DNA of 64,000 nucleotides, from contig NC_134682.1 in the NCBI RefSeq assembly GCF_024713945.1, positions 4,007,001-4,071,000 of the forward strand, in the 5' to 3' direction. A program made the position numbers and the translations under genes. The DNA comes from Dermatophagoides farinae. Its lineage: Eukaryota; Arthropoda; Arachnida; Sarcoptiformes; Pyroglyphidae. Positions 47,988 to 62,644 of the stretch are shown here, piece by piece (the first letter of the stretch is position 1; each line of letters begins with the position of its first letter). The notes under the pieces were generated by a model. That model ran no database searches and was not told the origin of the DNA. It saw nothing but the letters and a program-made list of their open reading frames with translations.

Positions 47988-49109
47988 ATGAATGAATCAA
48001 ATTTAAGACAGGAAAAAAAACTCTCACCAACCGCAATTCAATATAACTACATTGGAATTGAAAAGAAACAAACAAAAAACAAAAAAAAAAGATTTCAATT
48101 TTCCGACGACGACGACAACGACGACGACGAAGACAACGACTATGTGACTGTGTGATTCAGATGATTATTAGTGATGATGATGATGATGGTGGTGGTGATC
48201 ATGGTGGTTGAGGATTTTTTTTTCTTTATCACTCGAATTTATTTGATGTGTGTGTGTGTGTGTACGTATGGGCGATAAGATTTCGAATGTTTTGAATTGC
48301 AAATTTTTTTTTGTCTTCATCTTCTTTTTCACTTCACACACACGCATACACACACACACACTTTAACAACACCATCAAATTATTACCAACCAACCTAATA
48401 TATAAATCAATGTCAATGCTATGTTGATTGATCATTAATTTGATAATGATTATCAAATAATCATCATCATCATTATTATCATCAACGTCATTATGATTTG
48501 ATGGTACCAATTTATTTATTCACACACACACACATACTGTTGTTCACTGTTCTATATATATATGTAAACAATTTCCGTTTGATTTTAATACCTAGAAAAA
48601 TCGTATGTAATCACCATCATCATCAAAAACAATGAAACAAAAATAAACGAACAAAATATTAAAACAAAAATTATGCTACCGAAAAATGACGATGATAAAA
48701 ATTTGATCAATTCAATTCAATCAGCAAATGAAAAAAAAACAAAAAATCATTTCATTCTCATTCAAAAATTTTCCATTCTACAAAATTCATAATCTTATTT
48801 ATATACATACATGTGTGTGTGTGCGTGTAATTATTAACAATATCGAAATGACGAACATCAACATTACATATACATTGATTGATTTGAATCGATCGATTGG
48901 TTTTTTTTCATTTGATTCTAATCATTCGAACCAGAAAAAAAATATATTATAAATCTAATCGATTTGAAAAAAAATCTAATCATCAATGAATAGAATGGGT
49001 TCAAATTTCAAAAAATTACAATTGCAATTTTTTTTTATTATTATTATTCATAAATGATTGAATGGTAATTGAAAATTAACAAATTATCATCATCACCAAC
49101 ATCACATCA
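47988..49109. other. intergenic, simple repeats
   Basis: Contains ACG/GAC trinucleotides near 48103-48140, (GAT)n near 48172-48190, (TG)n and (CA)n near 48245-48360 and A/T tracts. No exon was recognised. Confidence 0.5.
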
Positions 49110-49763
49110 TCAATATTCAAAGCTATTAAAAGTATCATTAATCGATTGATCATGTTGATCATTTTCAGTTTTGAAATCAAAATCATTATCCACTGTTTGT
49201 AATATTGATTCAGAATGTTGTTGATCGGCAATAGTATTATCGCTACAGAATCGATTTTTATGTGTAATACACACTTGGATAAATTGATTATATATTTCAC
49301 AATTAAATTCTTTTGATTCATCACGATCAAAATGTGTAAAACTTTGACATTCAAATTTACTACCACCACGTACAATACCGTATGCTTCGATCAATTGTTC
49401 CGGTTCAAGTATAAAGGTGAGCTAGAAACAAAACAAAAAAAAAAATTACCAAAAAAATTCATTTCGAAATGGAAACCAAAAAATTTACCGGTTGAAGCAA
49501 CATAACCTGTACGTATACACCATCAGTAGTTTTGATGACGATTCGTTTATTTTCACCTTCAAGCTATTTCGACGACGAGAAAAAAAACATACAATTGAAT
49601 TTTCGAAAAAGTATTATAAAAACGAAATACTCACTCGTTGAACGAAACCCATAATAATGACCAATGAATTCTGAAAATTATTCATCATAGCTCCATTGAT
49701 TCGAACAGCATGATGATCAACTTTATCAGTTAATGTGTCCATATCTTCAATATTTATAACCAT
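49110..49763 (-). CDS. RPA3: RPA3, 14 kDa subunit of replication protein A
   Basis: The small OB-fold subunit of the RPA heterotrimer binds single-stranded DNA in replication and repair. Exons 49763-49635, 49563-49489 and 49421-49110 are all phase 0, giving 171 aa. The opening RINGAMMNNFQNSLVIIMGF matches the RPA14 start 'RINAGML..F...V.F.G'. It is followed by GENKRIVIKTTDG, VQVMLLQP, a region aligning to 'vEvvGrV' (LIEAYGIVRGG), FECQSFTHFD and NCEIYNQFIQV. Identity is low but order, length and strand pattern fit. The protein has about 50 extra C-terminal residues, acidic and Ser/Asp-rich, beyond the usual ~120. It is a partner of the same cellular process as polymerase theta 5 kb away, without implied co-regulation. 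Confidence 0.8.
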
Positions 49764-50984
49764 TTCAAAACAAACAAGCAAAAAAAAAATGAAATTCTGA
49801 CAATTTTTGTTACGCTGATGAAAGAACGTAAAAATCCACAACACAATGAGTGAACAAAAAGCGCGAAAACGAAAACAAGATTTGACTCACCTATTTACAC
49901 ATCAACCGTTTGATGATGTTAAAATGGATGGATATAACAAAAAAAAAAGAAAAAAAAATTGAAATTGATCCAAATTCGATCAAGTTCCGTTTTTTAATAT
50001 GATGAAACAAAAAAATTTTGAATGGATCATTTTGATTAAGTTATTTTCCAACGGAAATCGAAACTAAATGAAATCAAAAAAAAAAATTCTGTTTGTCATC
50101 ATCACTATCACTATGTGATAGGTTTTTTTTAGGTCGCTTTCTCTTTGGTTCTCAATTTTTTTTCTGTTTCGTCAAATTGCACATCGAGGTCATCGTTATG
50201 ACCAATGATAAAAGAGCCTGAAACTATTCCTGTGGACACACATGCTTTCCAGGTAATCATCATCCATTCACCATGATATGGCTGTTCACATTCTTGTAAA
50301 TTTCCACCCCCGCCCCCTCCCAATGTAATGATGATCAACACCACATCGCTATCATAAAATTTCAATCTATTTGATGGGGATTTTTATTTGTTTGTTTGTT
50401 TGTTTCACTTTTCATTCGTCATCGAATCAAGACTGAATCATAAATAAACAAAGGTAAAACATGATAATGATGATCAATCGATGAAAACTGGATTTTTTAT
50501 CCCGAAAACATCAATTTTTAATCTCGGTTTTGTTTTTCTCGTTGTTGACTAACTATAGTGGTGACTTGCCGCCGTCGTCAAACAAGTTAAAATTTTACTC
50601 TCACTTGGAATTTTTTTTTTCGTTAAATACAAAAAATCGAATGCTCTCTTGATGGGACCTTTTTTCTCTATTTTCTCTCTCTCTCTCTCTCTCTCTCTTT
50701 CTATGGCTATTTATTACACTGTTTGACCAGAAATATTTTTTTTTTCGACATGAAAAATCCCAATTTATCTATCTATCCATTTATCTATATCTAAATCGTA
50801 TTGATTGAATCAATAATGGAAAAACGATTGATCAAAGCCACATGCAATCATCGTCGTATATCGTGTCTGGTTTGTCTTCAACACCACCACCAACAACAAC
50901 AACAACAACCCGAAGATTTTCATCTTCATTGTTTTTGATTTTAGCATAAATGCTCAATGCTCAATGTTCATCATCATCATCATC
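49764..50984. other. intergenic
   Basis: Includes a (CT)n run near 50677-50699 and many A/T tracts. A 78-codon frame at 50129-50365 (minus) is less repetitive but unrecognised and without splice support, so it was not annotated as a gene. Confidence 0.45.
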
Positions 50985-52938
50985 ATGCTAATACCATCAT
51001 CAACGTCATTAAATCGACGGCCAATATCCGTTTGTCTATTGATCATTGCCATTTGTTGTTGTCATTGTCAAATATCGGCTCAACTTTTTCTTCCAAAACG
51101 GCCATGTGAGATTTTTTTTTTCTAAAAAAATTTTTTTTTTTATTCAATTTCTAATCATATATAATAAATTAGGGCTATTACCAAATCGTATTAATACGAC
51201 AGCCATTAGTAATGTTATTGCTAATATATCGAATGTAACATCATCATCATCATCATCTTTACCTGGTGCTGGTACATCATCTAATCATTGTTTAACACCT
51301 TATGGTACTCCGGGTGAATGTACAGATATTAGAAAATGTTTCTATCTAATACTTGATCTCACTATTTTACGACAATCGGTCTGTTTTCGTAATTTAATTA
51401 TTCCTGGTGTTTGTTGTCCATTAGAAGGTGTTGATGGTATACGGCCATTTGTAAGTAGTTTTAATATTGTAAATTATCAATCGATTTGATTTATGTAATT
51501 TGATTTGTTCCATCACCATTATCATATAGAGACCAGTTAATTCAACAAAACCATCATCATCATCATCAATAGTCCGTCCACCAGATACCAGCACCGTTGA
51601 ACCAATATTTATACCATCATCGACTACAACTACCTCTACTGCTACTTCCGTAACATTAACCACAACGGCTATGACTACGACATCAACAACAACAACATCG
51701 AAACCATTTCAACAGAATCGTCCATTATGGAATTCAAAAACGACGACGACAACAAAAGCACCATCAACACATCAGACAACATCTACGACAACAGAACTAC
51801 CAATGACGACAAGACTACCTTCACTATATCCTCCATTATCAAATGATTCATCGTCATTATTTCCAGATGATATATGTGGATTAGCTGGACGTGATGCAAG
51901 AATTGTTGGCGGTGAAGATTCATTATCAGGGCAATGGCCTTGGGCTGTAAGTTTTAAACAAAAAAAAAATTTCATACGATGACAACTAAAATGTCTTGTC
52001 TTGTATTCTGCGTAGGTGGCGATATTTTTATCTTCAAAAGGAATTAGTAAATATTGGTGTGGAGGAGCACTTATCAATCGAAATCATGTGAGTGAAATCA
52101 AATCAAGAGTGGGTAATAAATTCATTCACCTTAACAACAATCTATATTCTTTACACATAGATTATAACAGCAGCACATTGCCTTTCCGATCAACGTGGTC
52201 AACTATATCCACGTGAAAATCTTCTTGTCAAATTGGGCATGCATGATCTAAATAATAATGATTATGAAATGGATAGACAAACATTTAATGTTGTATCCAT
52301 TTTACAACATCCAGAATTCAAACGAAATGGTTTCTACAATGATCTCTGTCTATTACGATTAGATCATGATGTACGTCTTGTGCCGGAATCTGTTTGGCCT
52401 ATTTGTTTACCAGATACAACTATTCGTTCACGTAATCTTGTTGGCTATATGGCCACTGTAATTGGTTGGGGTACAACCAAATATGGTGGCCAACAAAGTG
52501 GTCTATTACAACAGGTATCATTACCTGTTTGGGATAACCATGACTGTGATAAACGTTATTTTCAACCAATCAATAAAAATTTTCTTTGTGCTGGTTTTGT
52601 TGAAGGTGGTAAAGATGCTTGTCAGGTATGTGTGATATATATGAAAAAAAATTCATCCAAAATATGAATATGATGAACTGATAAATTTTAACCCGTTCTA
52701 CCCACACGCACACACATAGGGAGATTCAGGAAGCCCTTTAATGTTACCAGATAATAATCGACGATGGACAATCATAGGTATTGTTTCATTTGGTAATCGT
52801 TGTGCACAGGCTGGCTATCCAGGTGTCTATACAAGGTTTGTCGAAAGAAAATCTATTTTGTCTTTATCTTAATTTTATTGTTTCTTATATTCATATAGAG
52901 TTACCGAATACATTGATTGGATTCGATCAAATGTGTGA
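50985..52938 (+). CDS. clip-domain trypsin-like serine protease
   Basis: Secreted protease zymogen of the arthropod CLIP type, used in clotting, melanisation or Toll-activating cascades. Exons are 50985-51105, 51173-51450, 51530-51946, 52016-52087, 52161-52625, 52720-52835 and 52899-52938, giving 502 aa. A signal peptide ([19 protein letters not shown]) is followed by a clip domain with six Cys ([23 protein letters not shown]). A long Thr/Ser linker comes next, likely heavily O-glycosylated. The activation site is DARIVGGE. The triad is His in TAAHC, Asp in NDLCLLRLD and Ser in GDSGSP. Asp six residues before the catalytic Ser (DACQGDSG) predicts cleavage after Arg/Lys. All catalytic residues are intact. 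An in-frame ATG at 50964 would add seven mostly Ile residues. Confidence 0.92.
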
Positions 52939-53126
52939 TTTTTAAATTTTGAATGAAATTTTTTTTTTCTTATAAATTTCTGGTTCTTTCTGGTTTTTTC
53001 AAATGTGGTTGGGTGGTATATATTATATATTTATTATTGACAAAAACATACATACACAAACACACGGAGAGAAATCTCTGAAAAAAAATGTTATTGCCAA
53101 AAAAAAAAAAATTTTCTTTTCTGCCA

Positions 53127-53681
53127 TTATTTATCCTGATCTTTTGTTATGATAATTGATAAATCATTATTTTTATGACTACTAGATCGATTAATCATCA
53201 TATTCTTTGATTTACCAGCCATTGATGATTTATTTGCCATTATTTCTACATTGGATTTTGGTTGTGCATCAGATAATGTAATGCCAGAATATTCACCAAG
53301 ATTAATAGCTTTACAATTGATCCAATCATTTTCTGATTGTTGTTTAGATATTGATTGACTATTTTGTTGATGTTGTTGTTGCTGCTGCTGTTTTTGATCG
53401 AATATCTGATTAATGAATCGATTAATATTTGGATCAATATCTGATGATGATGATGATGTTTGACTATTACTACTATTACAGCCGGTTGTAGAAATAGGAG
53501 TTTTATAATCTATAAATGTTGATTTTAATCCACCACCACCACCACCACCACTACTACTACTGGTTATAATTAAAGATTTTTTATTCGAACATTTACGTGA
53601 ACTTTTTGATGATGATGATGATGATGATGAAGAATTATTCAATGTTCGATGATCAGATGATTTTTTCAACATTTCATTCAT
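53127..53681 (-). CDS. orphan Ser-rich low-complexity protein
   Basis: Unrecognised 184-aa single-exon frame starting MNEMLKKSSDHRTLNN. It has Ser, Gly and Gln runs from trinucleotide repeats. Between them are non-repetitive blocks: KSTFIDYKTPISTTGCNS, DPNINRFINQIFDQ and NDWINCKAINLGEYSG, then LSDAQPKSNVEIMANKS. The last block in particular looks like folded or short-motif sequence. There is no signal peptide or TM. It lies tail to tail with the clip protease (189 bp between stops). It could be a real intrinsically disordered protein or a last exon; an upstream non-ATG extension exists. Function not known. Confidence 0.45.
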   Translation of the reverse strand: MNEMLKKSSDHRTLNNSSSSSSSSSKSSRKCSNKKSLIITSSSSGGGGGGGLKSTFIDYKTPISTTGCNSSNSQTSSSSSDIDPNINRFINQIFDQKQQQQQQHQQNSQSISKQQSENDWINCKAINLGEYSGITLSDAQPKSNVEIMANKSSMAGKSKNMMINRSSSHKNNDLSIIITKDQDK

Positions 53682-55774
53682 TGTCAAATGATTCAATTTT
53701 CTTGATTAAAATTGAAAAAATTGCTCTATATTTATTATCGGTATGTGTGTGTGTATGTGTACTTAACATTTTTATTTTATATATTAAATTAAATCGTGTG
53801 AAATTAATTCGATTCAATTTAATTTTCAAAATTTAATTCATTTGATTGATGATAATGATGATGATGAAGAAAACAATGGTATGTGTGATTCTATAATGAG
53901 AAAATTCGAATCGAATGTATTTTTTCCATTGGTTAAGGTTAATGTACGCCCACACATGTGTGTAATCGAAAAAAAAATACGTAGATGATTTCATTTCATT
54001 TGGCATTATCACCACCACCACCACCACCACACCGTCAGAGCAACGAGAATCGTCAATTTAAATAATCATCAAATCAATCAAGGTATCACTGTACGATCAT
54101 ATATGCGTATTTGGTAGCTAAAAAAAAAAAAAAAAAAAAAAAAATTTTTTTTTGTTTCTATTTTGCTTTGCTCGTTGCTCGTTGATTACATTGAAGACAT
54201 TGACATTGGAAATTTCTTATTTTCAAAAATTTTTCTTGCCAATAAAATTCGTAGAATAACATCATTAGATTCTGTGTGTTGTGTGTGTTTATTATGAAAA
54301 TTTGTTTTCATCGTCGAACTAAACAAAACAAAACAAAACAAAACAAACAATTTCACAAATTGCAATTACCCAATTATATTAAATGGCGTCATATAGATAT
54401 ATATTATATTTAAAGGATGTTTTTGTTTTGTTTCTTTGCTTTCATGATCTCTCTCAATTTTCTAAATGTTCAATGAGATCCTCGTGATCATCATCATCAT
54501 AATAAATTGTCGTCTTCGTAATGTTCTTTAACAAGAAAAAAACAACAACAACAACAATATAAATTAACAATGACGTAATTATGGCCAATTGTTCCGTATT
54601 TTTTTTTATATTTTTTTTTTAATTGTCTTCAATTGACAATTTCGATTTAAATTTCAGTCTAATAATGAACAATGGCTATTCACACACACAGAGAACGTCC
54701 ATTCCATTTAACCACCAATAAAACAGGTCGATCGATTGATCATCATGACAAGTCGTCTCTTTATAGATCTATTTGAACATTGAAAAAAAGGTAGTAGTTC
54801 ATAATTATTCTTTCCACATTGTGATGTGGTAGTAGCATTTTTTTTTTTTACAAAAATTTTACAAAAACGCTACAGTCACAATGGATTATACGTTAAAAAA
54901 TGAATGTTGAATCATATTTCTGTTTTCAATTGACACTTGACAAGTTAACAATTGATTGGTAGTCACAATGATTGATAAGAAATATGGCCATAATAGCATG
55001 TAAAAATTATGTTTGCAATGATGATTTCAAATGACCAGCTTTTTTTTCATTTCGTCGTTCGTAATATACGTTGTTTTGTTTGTTTCTCTACCATAGAACA
55101 AGTGAATGATGAGCTGCTCTCTATAGTATAGCAAAATTATATATACATTCTCTCAGTTAGTGTAAAAGATTTGAGTCGTCAAGTTGAAATACTTGCTTTG
55201 TGTGTGTTTGTCTATGCTTTTTCGTCGTCGTCGTCGTCGTCACACCGAAAAAAAAATTAATAGCAAACAAACAAACAAAAAAATTTCTTTTTTTTTCGTA
55301 TTTTTTTTGCTAAAACACACATAGAACAGCAGCAGCCATAGAAAGAAAAACAACGACGTCGTCGTCGTTGTCGTTGTTGTTGTCGTCGTAATTACCATCA
55401 TCATCGAATTGAAACAAAAAAATTTCAATTCTTTAATATTCTGTGTTGATCCATAGATTTGTTTGTTGAATTTGTTGTAATTTAATTTGTATGTATGTGT
55501 GTGTGTGTACATTGATCTCTAAATTCTTTGTGTTTTATGTGCGTATATTGTAGATGTTTGTTTGTGTGCTGATCAATATACAATTGATTTGGAATTGTCC
55601 AATTCTTGAAATATCTTTGTTGTGAACCAGAAAAAAAAGAAAAAAAATCGAATTCTTATTGATTCAACTATTTCGACTGAATCTTTTCGTTCTATTTTTT
55701 TGATCATTCAAAGATTAAAGTTGTTCGAATATTATTCCATTCAATTTAATAAATAAAATAAAAATAATCTACAA
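53682..55774. other. 2.1 kb non-coding tract upstream of CUL1
   Basis: No supported exon. It contains poly-A (about 24) near 54120-54143, (CAAAA)n near 54320-54346, GTC/CGT trinucleotides near 55220-55240 and 55350-55390, and (CAC)n near 54010-54030. The right end probably includes the 5' untranslated region of CUL1. Confidence 0.5.
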
Positions 55775-55892
55775 ATGGCTTCATATCCACCAAATGATAA
55801 TCAACCACAACCGATTCCATCAACATCAAGAAATTTTATTGATCATCATCAACAGCAACGATTCATCATCATCATCATCATCATCGAGAACA

Positions 55893-55921
<29 letters not shown>
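55775..55921 (+). other. upstream open frame overlapping the CUL1 start
   Basis: An ATG at 55775 opens a 48-codon frame ([20 protein letters not shown], then an Ile run from ATC repeats) that stops at 55921. It overlaps the CUL1 frame, whose candidate ATGs are at 55794 and 55893. Its first 28 residues look like ordinary protein sequence. It may be an overlapping upstream ORF, or the true N-terminus shifted by a repeat-length change in the CAT/ATC run. Confidence 0.4.
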
Positions 55922-59210
<3,289 letters not shown>

Positions 59211-59955
59211 TTTTTTCTTCATACTTTGGGATGGTAGGAATCTCAATTCATCTGGAATTAACTGACTTAATTTATTTCTCTTCTGCTGTTTGTTCGTGTG
59301 TGTAATGTGTACGTGTGTCAACATAAATAGCGATTGGGTAATTGAAAATTTAAAAACGAAATGTGTACCCACAACATTTGCATAGATAAAGAAAATTTCA
59401 TATTCTGTGATATCGGAATGAAAAACCAAAAAAAAGAAGAGAATGTAAGGAACGACAAAAATGGGCGATGCCACCCCCCATTCATCATTATTCAACACAA
59501 ATGTCAAATCTGTAATTCAATTCAATCATGATTTATGTTTCACCACCTGATAGATTCCACACATCCCCACTATACAATTATTTCAGTTTTTTTTTTATCT
59601 ACACATATTCTTCTATACAACGATAAAGTTTTTTTTTCTGATGAAATTATTTACCATCATCATCGGGATTCAATTCAATACAATCAATTCAATTATAAAA
59701 TTTTGATCAATCATCAATAATAATAAATTCAGATCAGATAATAAGATCAGTGTTTGTGTTTTTGTGTGTGTGTGTGTGTATTATTATTTCATCATTATTT
59801 GTAAATTTAATAAATAATCAAATCATATATACAATAAAATAAAACTATAAAATTGATGATGAATTTTGTAATGAAATTAACAAATTTCGAATATAAAATG
59901 TTGTCGATGTTTTTTTTTCGTTGAAAATGGAGAGCTTAGTTCGAGTGGAAAAAAA
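59211..59955. other. intergenic
   Basis: The 3' flank of CUL1 and 5' flank of an orphan membrane protein. It has (TG)n near 59763-59780 and A/T tracts. No exon was recognised. Confidence 0.45.
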
Positions 59956-60112
59956 ATGCAATTAGTAATCAATTGGAAAAAATGGGCCGATCGTCTATTA
60001 TTTGTGGCCATAATAGCCAGTATTTTTTGTTCATTAAAAATTTATCAACAAGATTTGAATGCCATTTATTCAGATTCTATGGATAATATTAATAATAATA
60101 ATAATAACAATA

Positions 60113-60152
<40 letters not shown>

Positions 60153-60681
60153 GAAACAGAAAGTTGATGATAAAAAAGAATCAGCTGTTGTTTTATCATC
60201 ATCATCATCACGAATTCAACAACAATTATTGACGGCAAAAATTTTTCTATATGGTAATTGTGCAACAACTTCGATGGCCGGATTTTATCTATTATTTCGG
60301 AAACAAAAACAATATCTTCTTGCATTGTATGCTATCGGCACTATTATATTATTGGCCATTCGTAGTTTATATGCTGCGCAAAATTTTCTACCATATTATC
60401 ATTCACCAAACATAATCGGTCTTTTATTGGCCATTTTTCGTCTTTATGTTCGCATATATCGTATAGATACAAGAACCGTTTTTCAATTAGAAAATAAAGA
60501 TGAAATTTTCTCCGATTCAACACAAAGCATCGATGATGAACAACCAAAACATCATCGAAAAAGATATCGAAATAAATCGAAAAAGCAACGAAAATATTCA
60601 CATCGTCGAAAACGACATCAACGTTCCGATATTGATGTCGAAAATGATACTAATAATGATGATGATGACGACCATGAATGA
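59956..60681 (+). CDS. orphan four-segment membrane protein with Asn/Gln loop
   Basis: Unrecognised 241-aa single-exon membrane protein. TM1 (RLLFVAIIASIFCSLKIY) is near 13-30. A loop of about 65 residues carries Asn and long Gln runs. Three closely spaced TMs follow: TAKIFLYGNCATTSMAGFYL, LLALYAIGTIILLAIRSLYA and NIIGLLLAIFRLYVRIYRI. The C-terminal tail is long and very basic (HHRKRYRNKSKKQRKYSHRR) and ends in an Asp run. The plan resembles the orphan at 47088-47987, but sequence similarity outside hydrophobic residues is not evident. The basic tail could contact acidic lipids or nucleic acid; this is speculation. The start is supported by the first ATG just before the first hydrophobic segment. 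Confidence 0.62.
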
Positions 60682-60929
60682 TGATTCAAACAGAAGAAAA
60701 AAAAATGAAAATTTAAATAAAAACAAAATTGAAATTTAATATATCCAATCATCATCAATTCGAATATTCGAATGATTGTGATGAAAAACGAATGGCTCCA
60801 CCCTCAGGAAAAAAACCTGCTTTTGCTTCGTACTTGATTGCCGATGATGATAAAAACTGTTTGTTGTTGTTGTTGTTATTTTTTGTTTTTTTTTTGCATT
60901 TGTTGTCCAATTTTCATCATTTTTCGATC

Positions 60930-62609
60930 ATGAATAATAATTCGATCCATAAGGAATTAACATTTTCGACTGAATTACGTCGTTTACCAGCCAATATTAT
61001 TCATCAATTAATTGGTCTACTTGATATTAACGATAATTGGAAATTATTAGCTGCAATTATTACAAATCCTGATCATCCTGAAAGGTTTTTATTCCGTTCA
61101 ACGGATATTACCATTCTAGATGAACAACGTAAACGTCCCGGTGGTAGCGCGGCCAATGCAATGATTCAACATTGGTCTACATATGGTCAACAAAGACATA
61201 CAATAGGAGATGCTATTCAATTTCTTGAACAATCAGGTCTTGTTCGTGCTGCTGAATTGATTCGAAATTCGGTTTCGGTACATCAAAAATCATCAACATC
61301 AGATGTCATTAATGATCACAATGATGATATTGTTAAAGTATCCGATCAGAATTGGACCGATCTACCAGGTTATAGATCACGGGCAACAATGGCCAGACCA
61401 ACAGCACCAAATGAATCACTTATGTCATTCACAACAATCGATTATAATATTGATAATCATTCCACAGATCAACAAGATACCACTACTACTGCAAATTCGA
61501 AGGATTCACTTATTCGATTTTCATATCAAAATCTTCGTCTTGCAACGGATAATTTTTCATCAAAAAATCTAACCGATGGTGGTACCAAACTTGGCGAAGG
61601 TTCATTCGGCGAAGTATTTCGTTGTGCAACAGCATTACTCAATCATTTTCGTATTAATGATACAAAATTCGTAGCCGTTAAACGTTTCAAACAATTATCG
61701 TTGGAAGGCAATAACAATGATTTTAATGAATTTCTTGCTGAATTAAATATTATGTATCATTTTCGACATCCAAATCTTGTCAGATTATTTGGATATTCAG
61801 ATGATGGTCCAAATCTTTGTATTGTAACCGAATATATGCAGAATGGTTCTCTCTATAATTATCTGTTTGGAACACAACAACAAGATCGACGACCATTATC
61901 GTTTGCCGAACGTTTACGGATACTTACCGATATTGCCGATGCGATCGTTTATCTGCATACATATTCGAATCACGGTTTGGATAAACCATTTGTCCATCGT
62001 GATATAAAAAGTGCGAATATCCTATTGGATGGACAACTTTGTGCACGATTAGGTGATCTTGGTCTTGTACGTCAAGGTTCAAATTCCAATACGGAAACAA
62101 CTATTGTAACACAAACGGTTAAAGGAACCAGTGTATATATGGCACCAGAAGCATTTCGTGGTGATGTTTCTGTGAAAGTGGATACATTTAGTTTCGGTGT
62201 TGTTTCATTAGAATTATTGACCGGTATGGCTGCATTCGATCCTAATCGTGATGAATCCGATATGGTATCGTATATTGATGAAATGATTGGTGATGAATTT
62301 GATCAAACAACAAATTATGATCGAAATATCAATCTAATCGAATCAATTAAACAAACATATCAACGATGGAATAATCCAACAAAACTTGAGCAGATATTTG
62401 ATCAAAAATGTACGGATTGGCCACAACAATTGGCCACAAAATTGATGATTTTGGCAAAATGTTGTATTGAACAACGAAAACGAAATCGACCCACAATGAT
62501 TGAGGTTTTCTAAAGGTTTTTTAATGGGGAAAAACAAAAATTTATTTAAAAATTTTTTTTTATTAATTTACAGGTACGAAATTTTCTTGATCACCTGTTG
62601 CGTACATAA
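60930..62609 (+). CDS. IRAK4: IRAK4/Pelle-like death-domain kinase
   Basis: Kinase of the Toll/IL-1 signalling pathway, acting with MyD88/Tube-type adaptors. Exons 60930-62504 and 62574-62609 give 536 aa. An N-terminal death domain (about 8-105: LRRLPANIIHQLIGLLDIND to IQFLEQSGLVRAAELI) is followed by a Ser/Thr/Asn-rich linker and a kinase domain beginning FSYQNLRLATDNFS, the usual IRAK/Pelle entry. Motifs: GEGSFGEVFRC, AVKRFKQ, TEYMQNGSLYNYL, HRDIKSANILLD, GDLGLVRQG, KGTSVYMAPEAFRGDVSVK and DTFSFGVVSLELLTG. The metal-binding DFG is DLG here. The small last exon encodes the end of the kinase fold (RPTMIEVRNFLDHLLRT). In-frame sequence upstream of 60930 contains a Leu/Phe run and is not expected in a cytosolic kinase. 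The gene ends 35 bp from the cyclin H stop on the other strand. Confidence 0.9.
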
Positions 62610-62644
62610 AAATAATACCGTTATGGTACAGTTCATTGGCGACA

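Noticed and set aside
50129-50365. 78-codon minus-strand frame with a Gly run and a plausible C-terminal tail
   Set aside because: No start context, splice site or similarity could be found. It is kept as a remark only, since it could be a missed last exon.
60729-60929. N-terminal extension of the IRAK-like kinase with a Leu/Phe run
   Set aside because: The frame opens with a non-ATG codon and would put a membrane segment before a death domain; the ATG at 60930 fits the family better.
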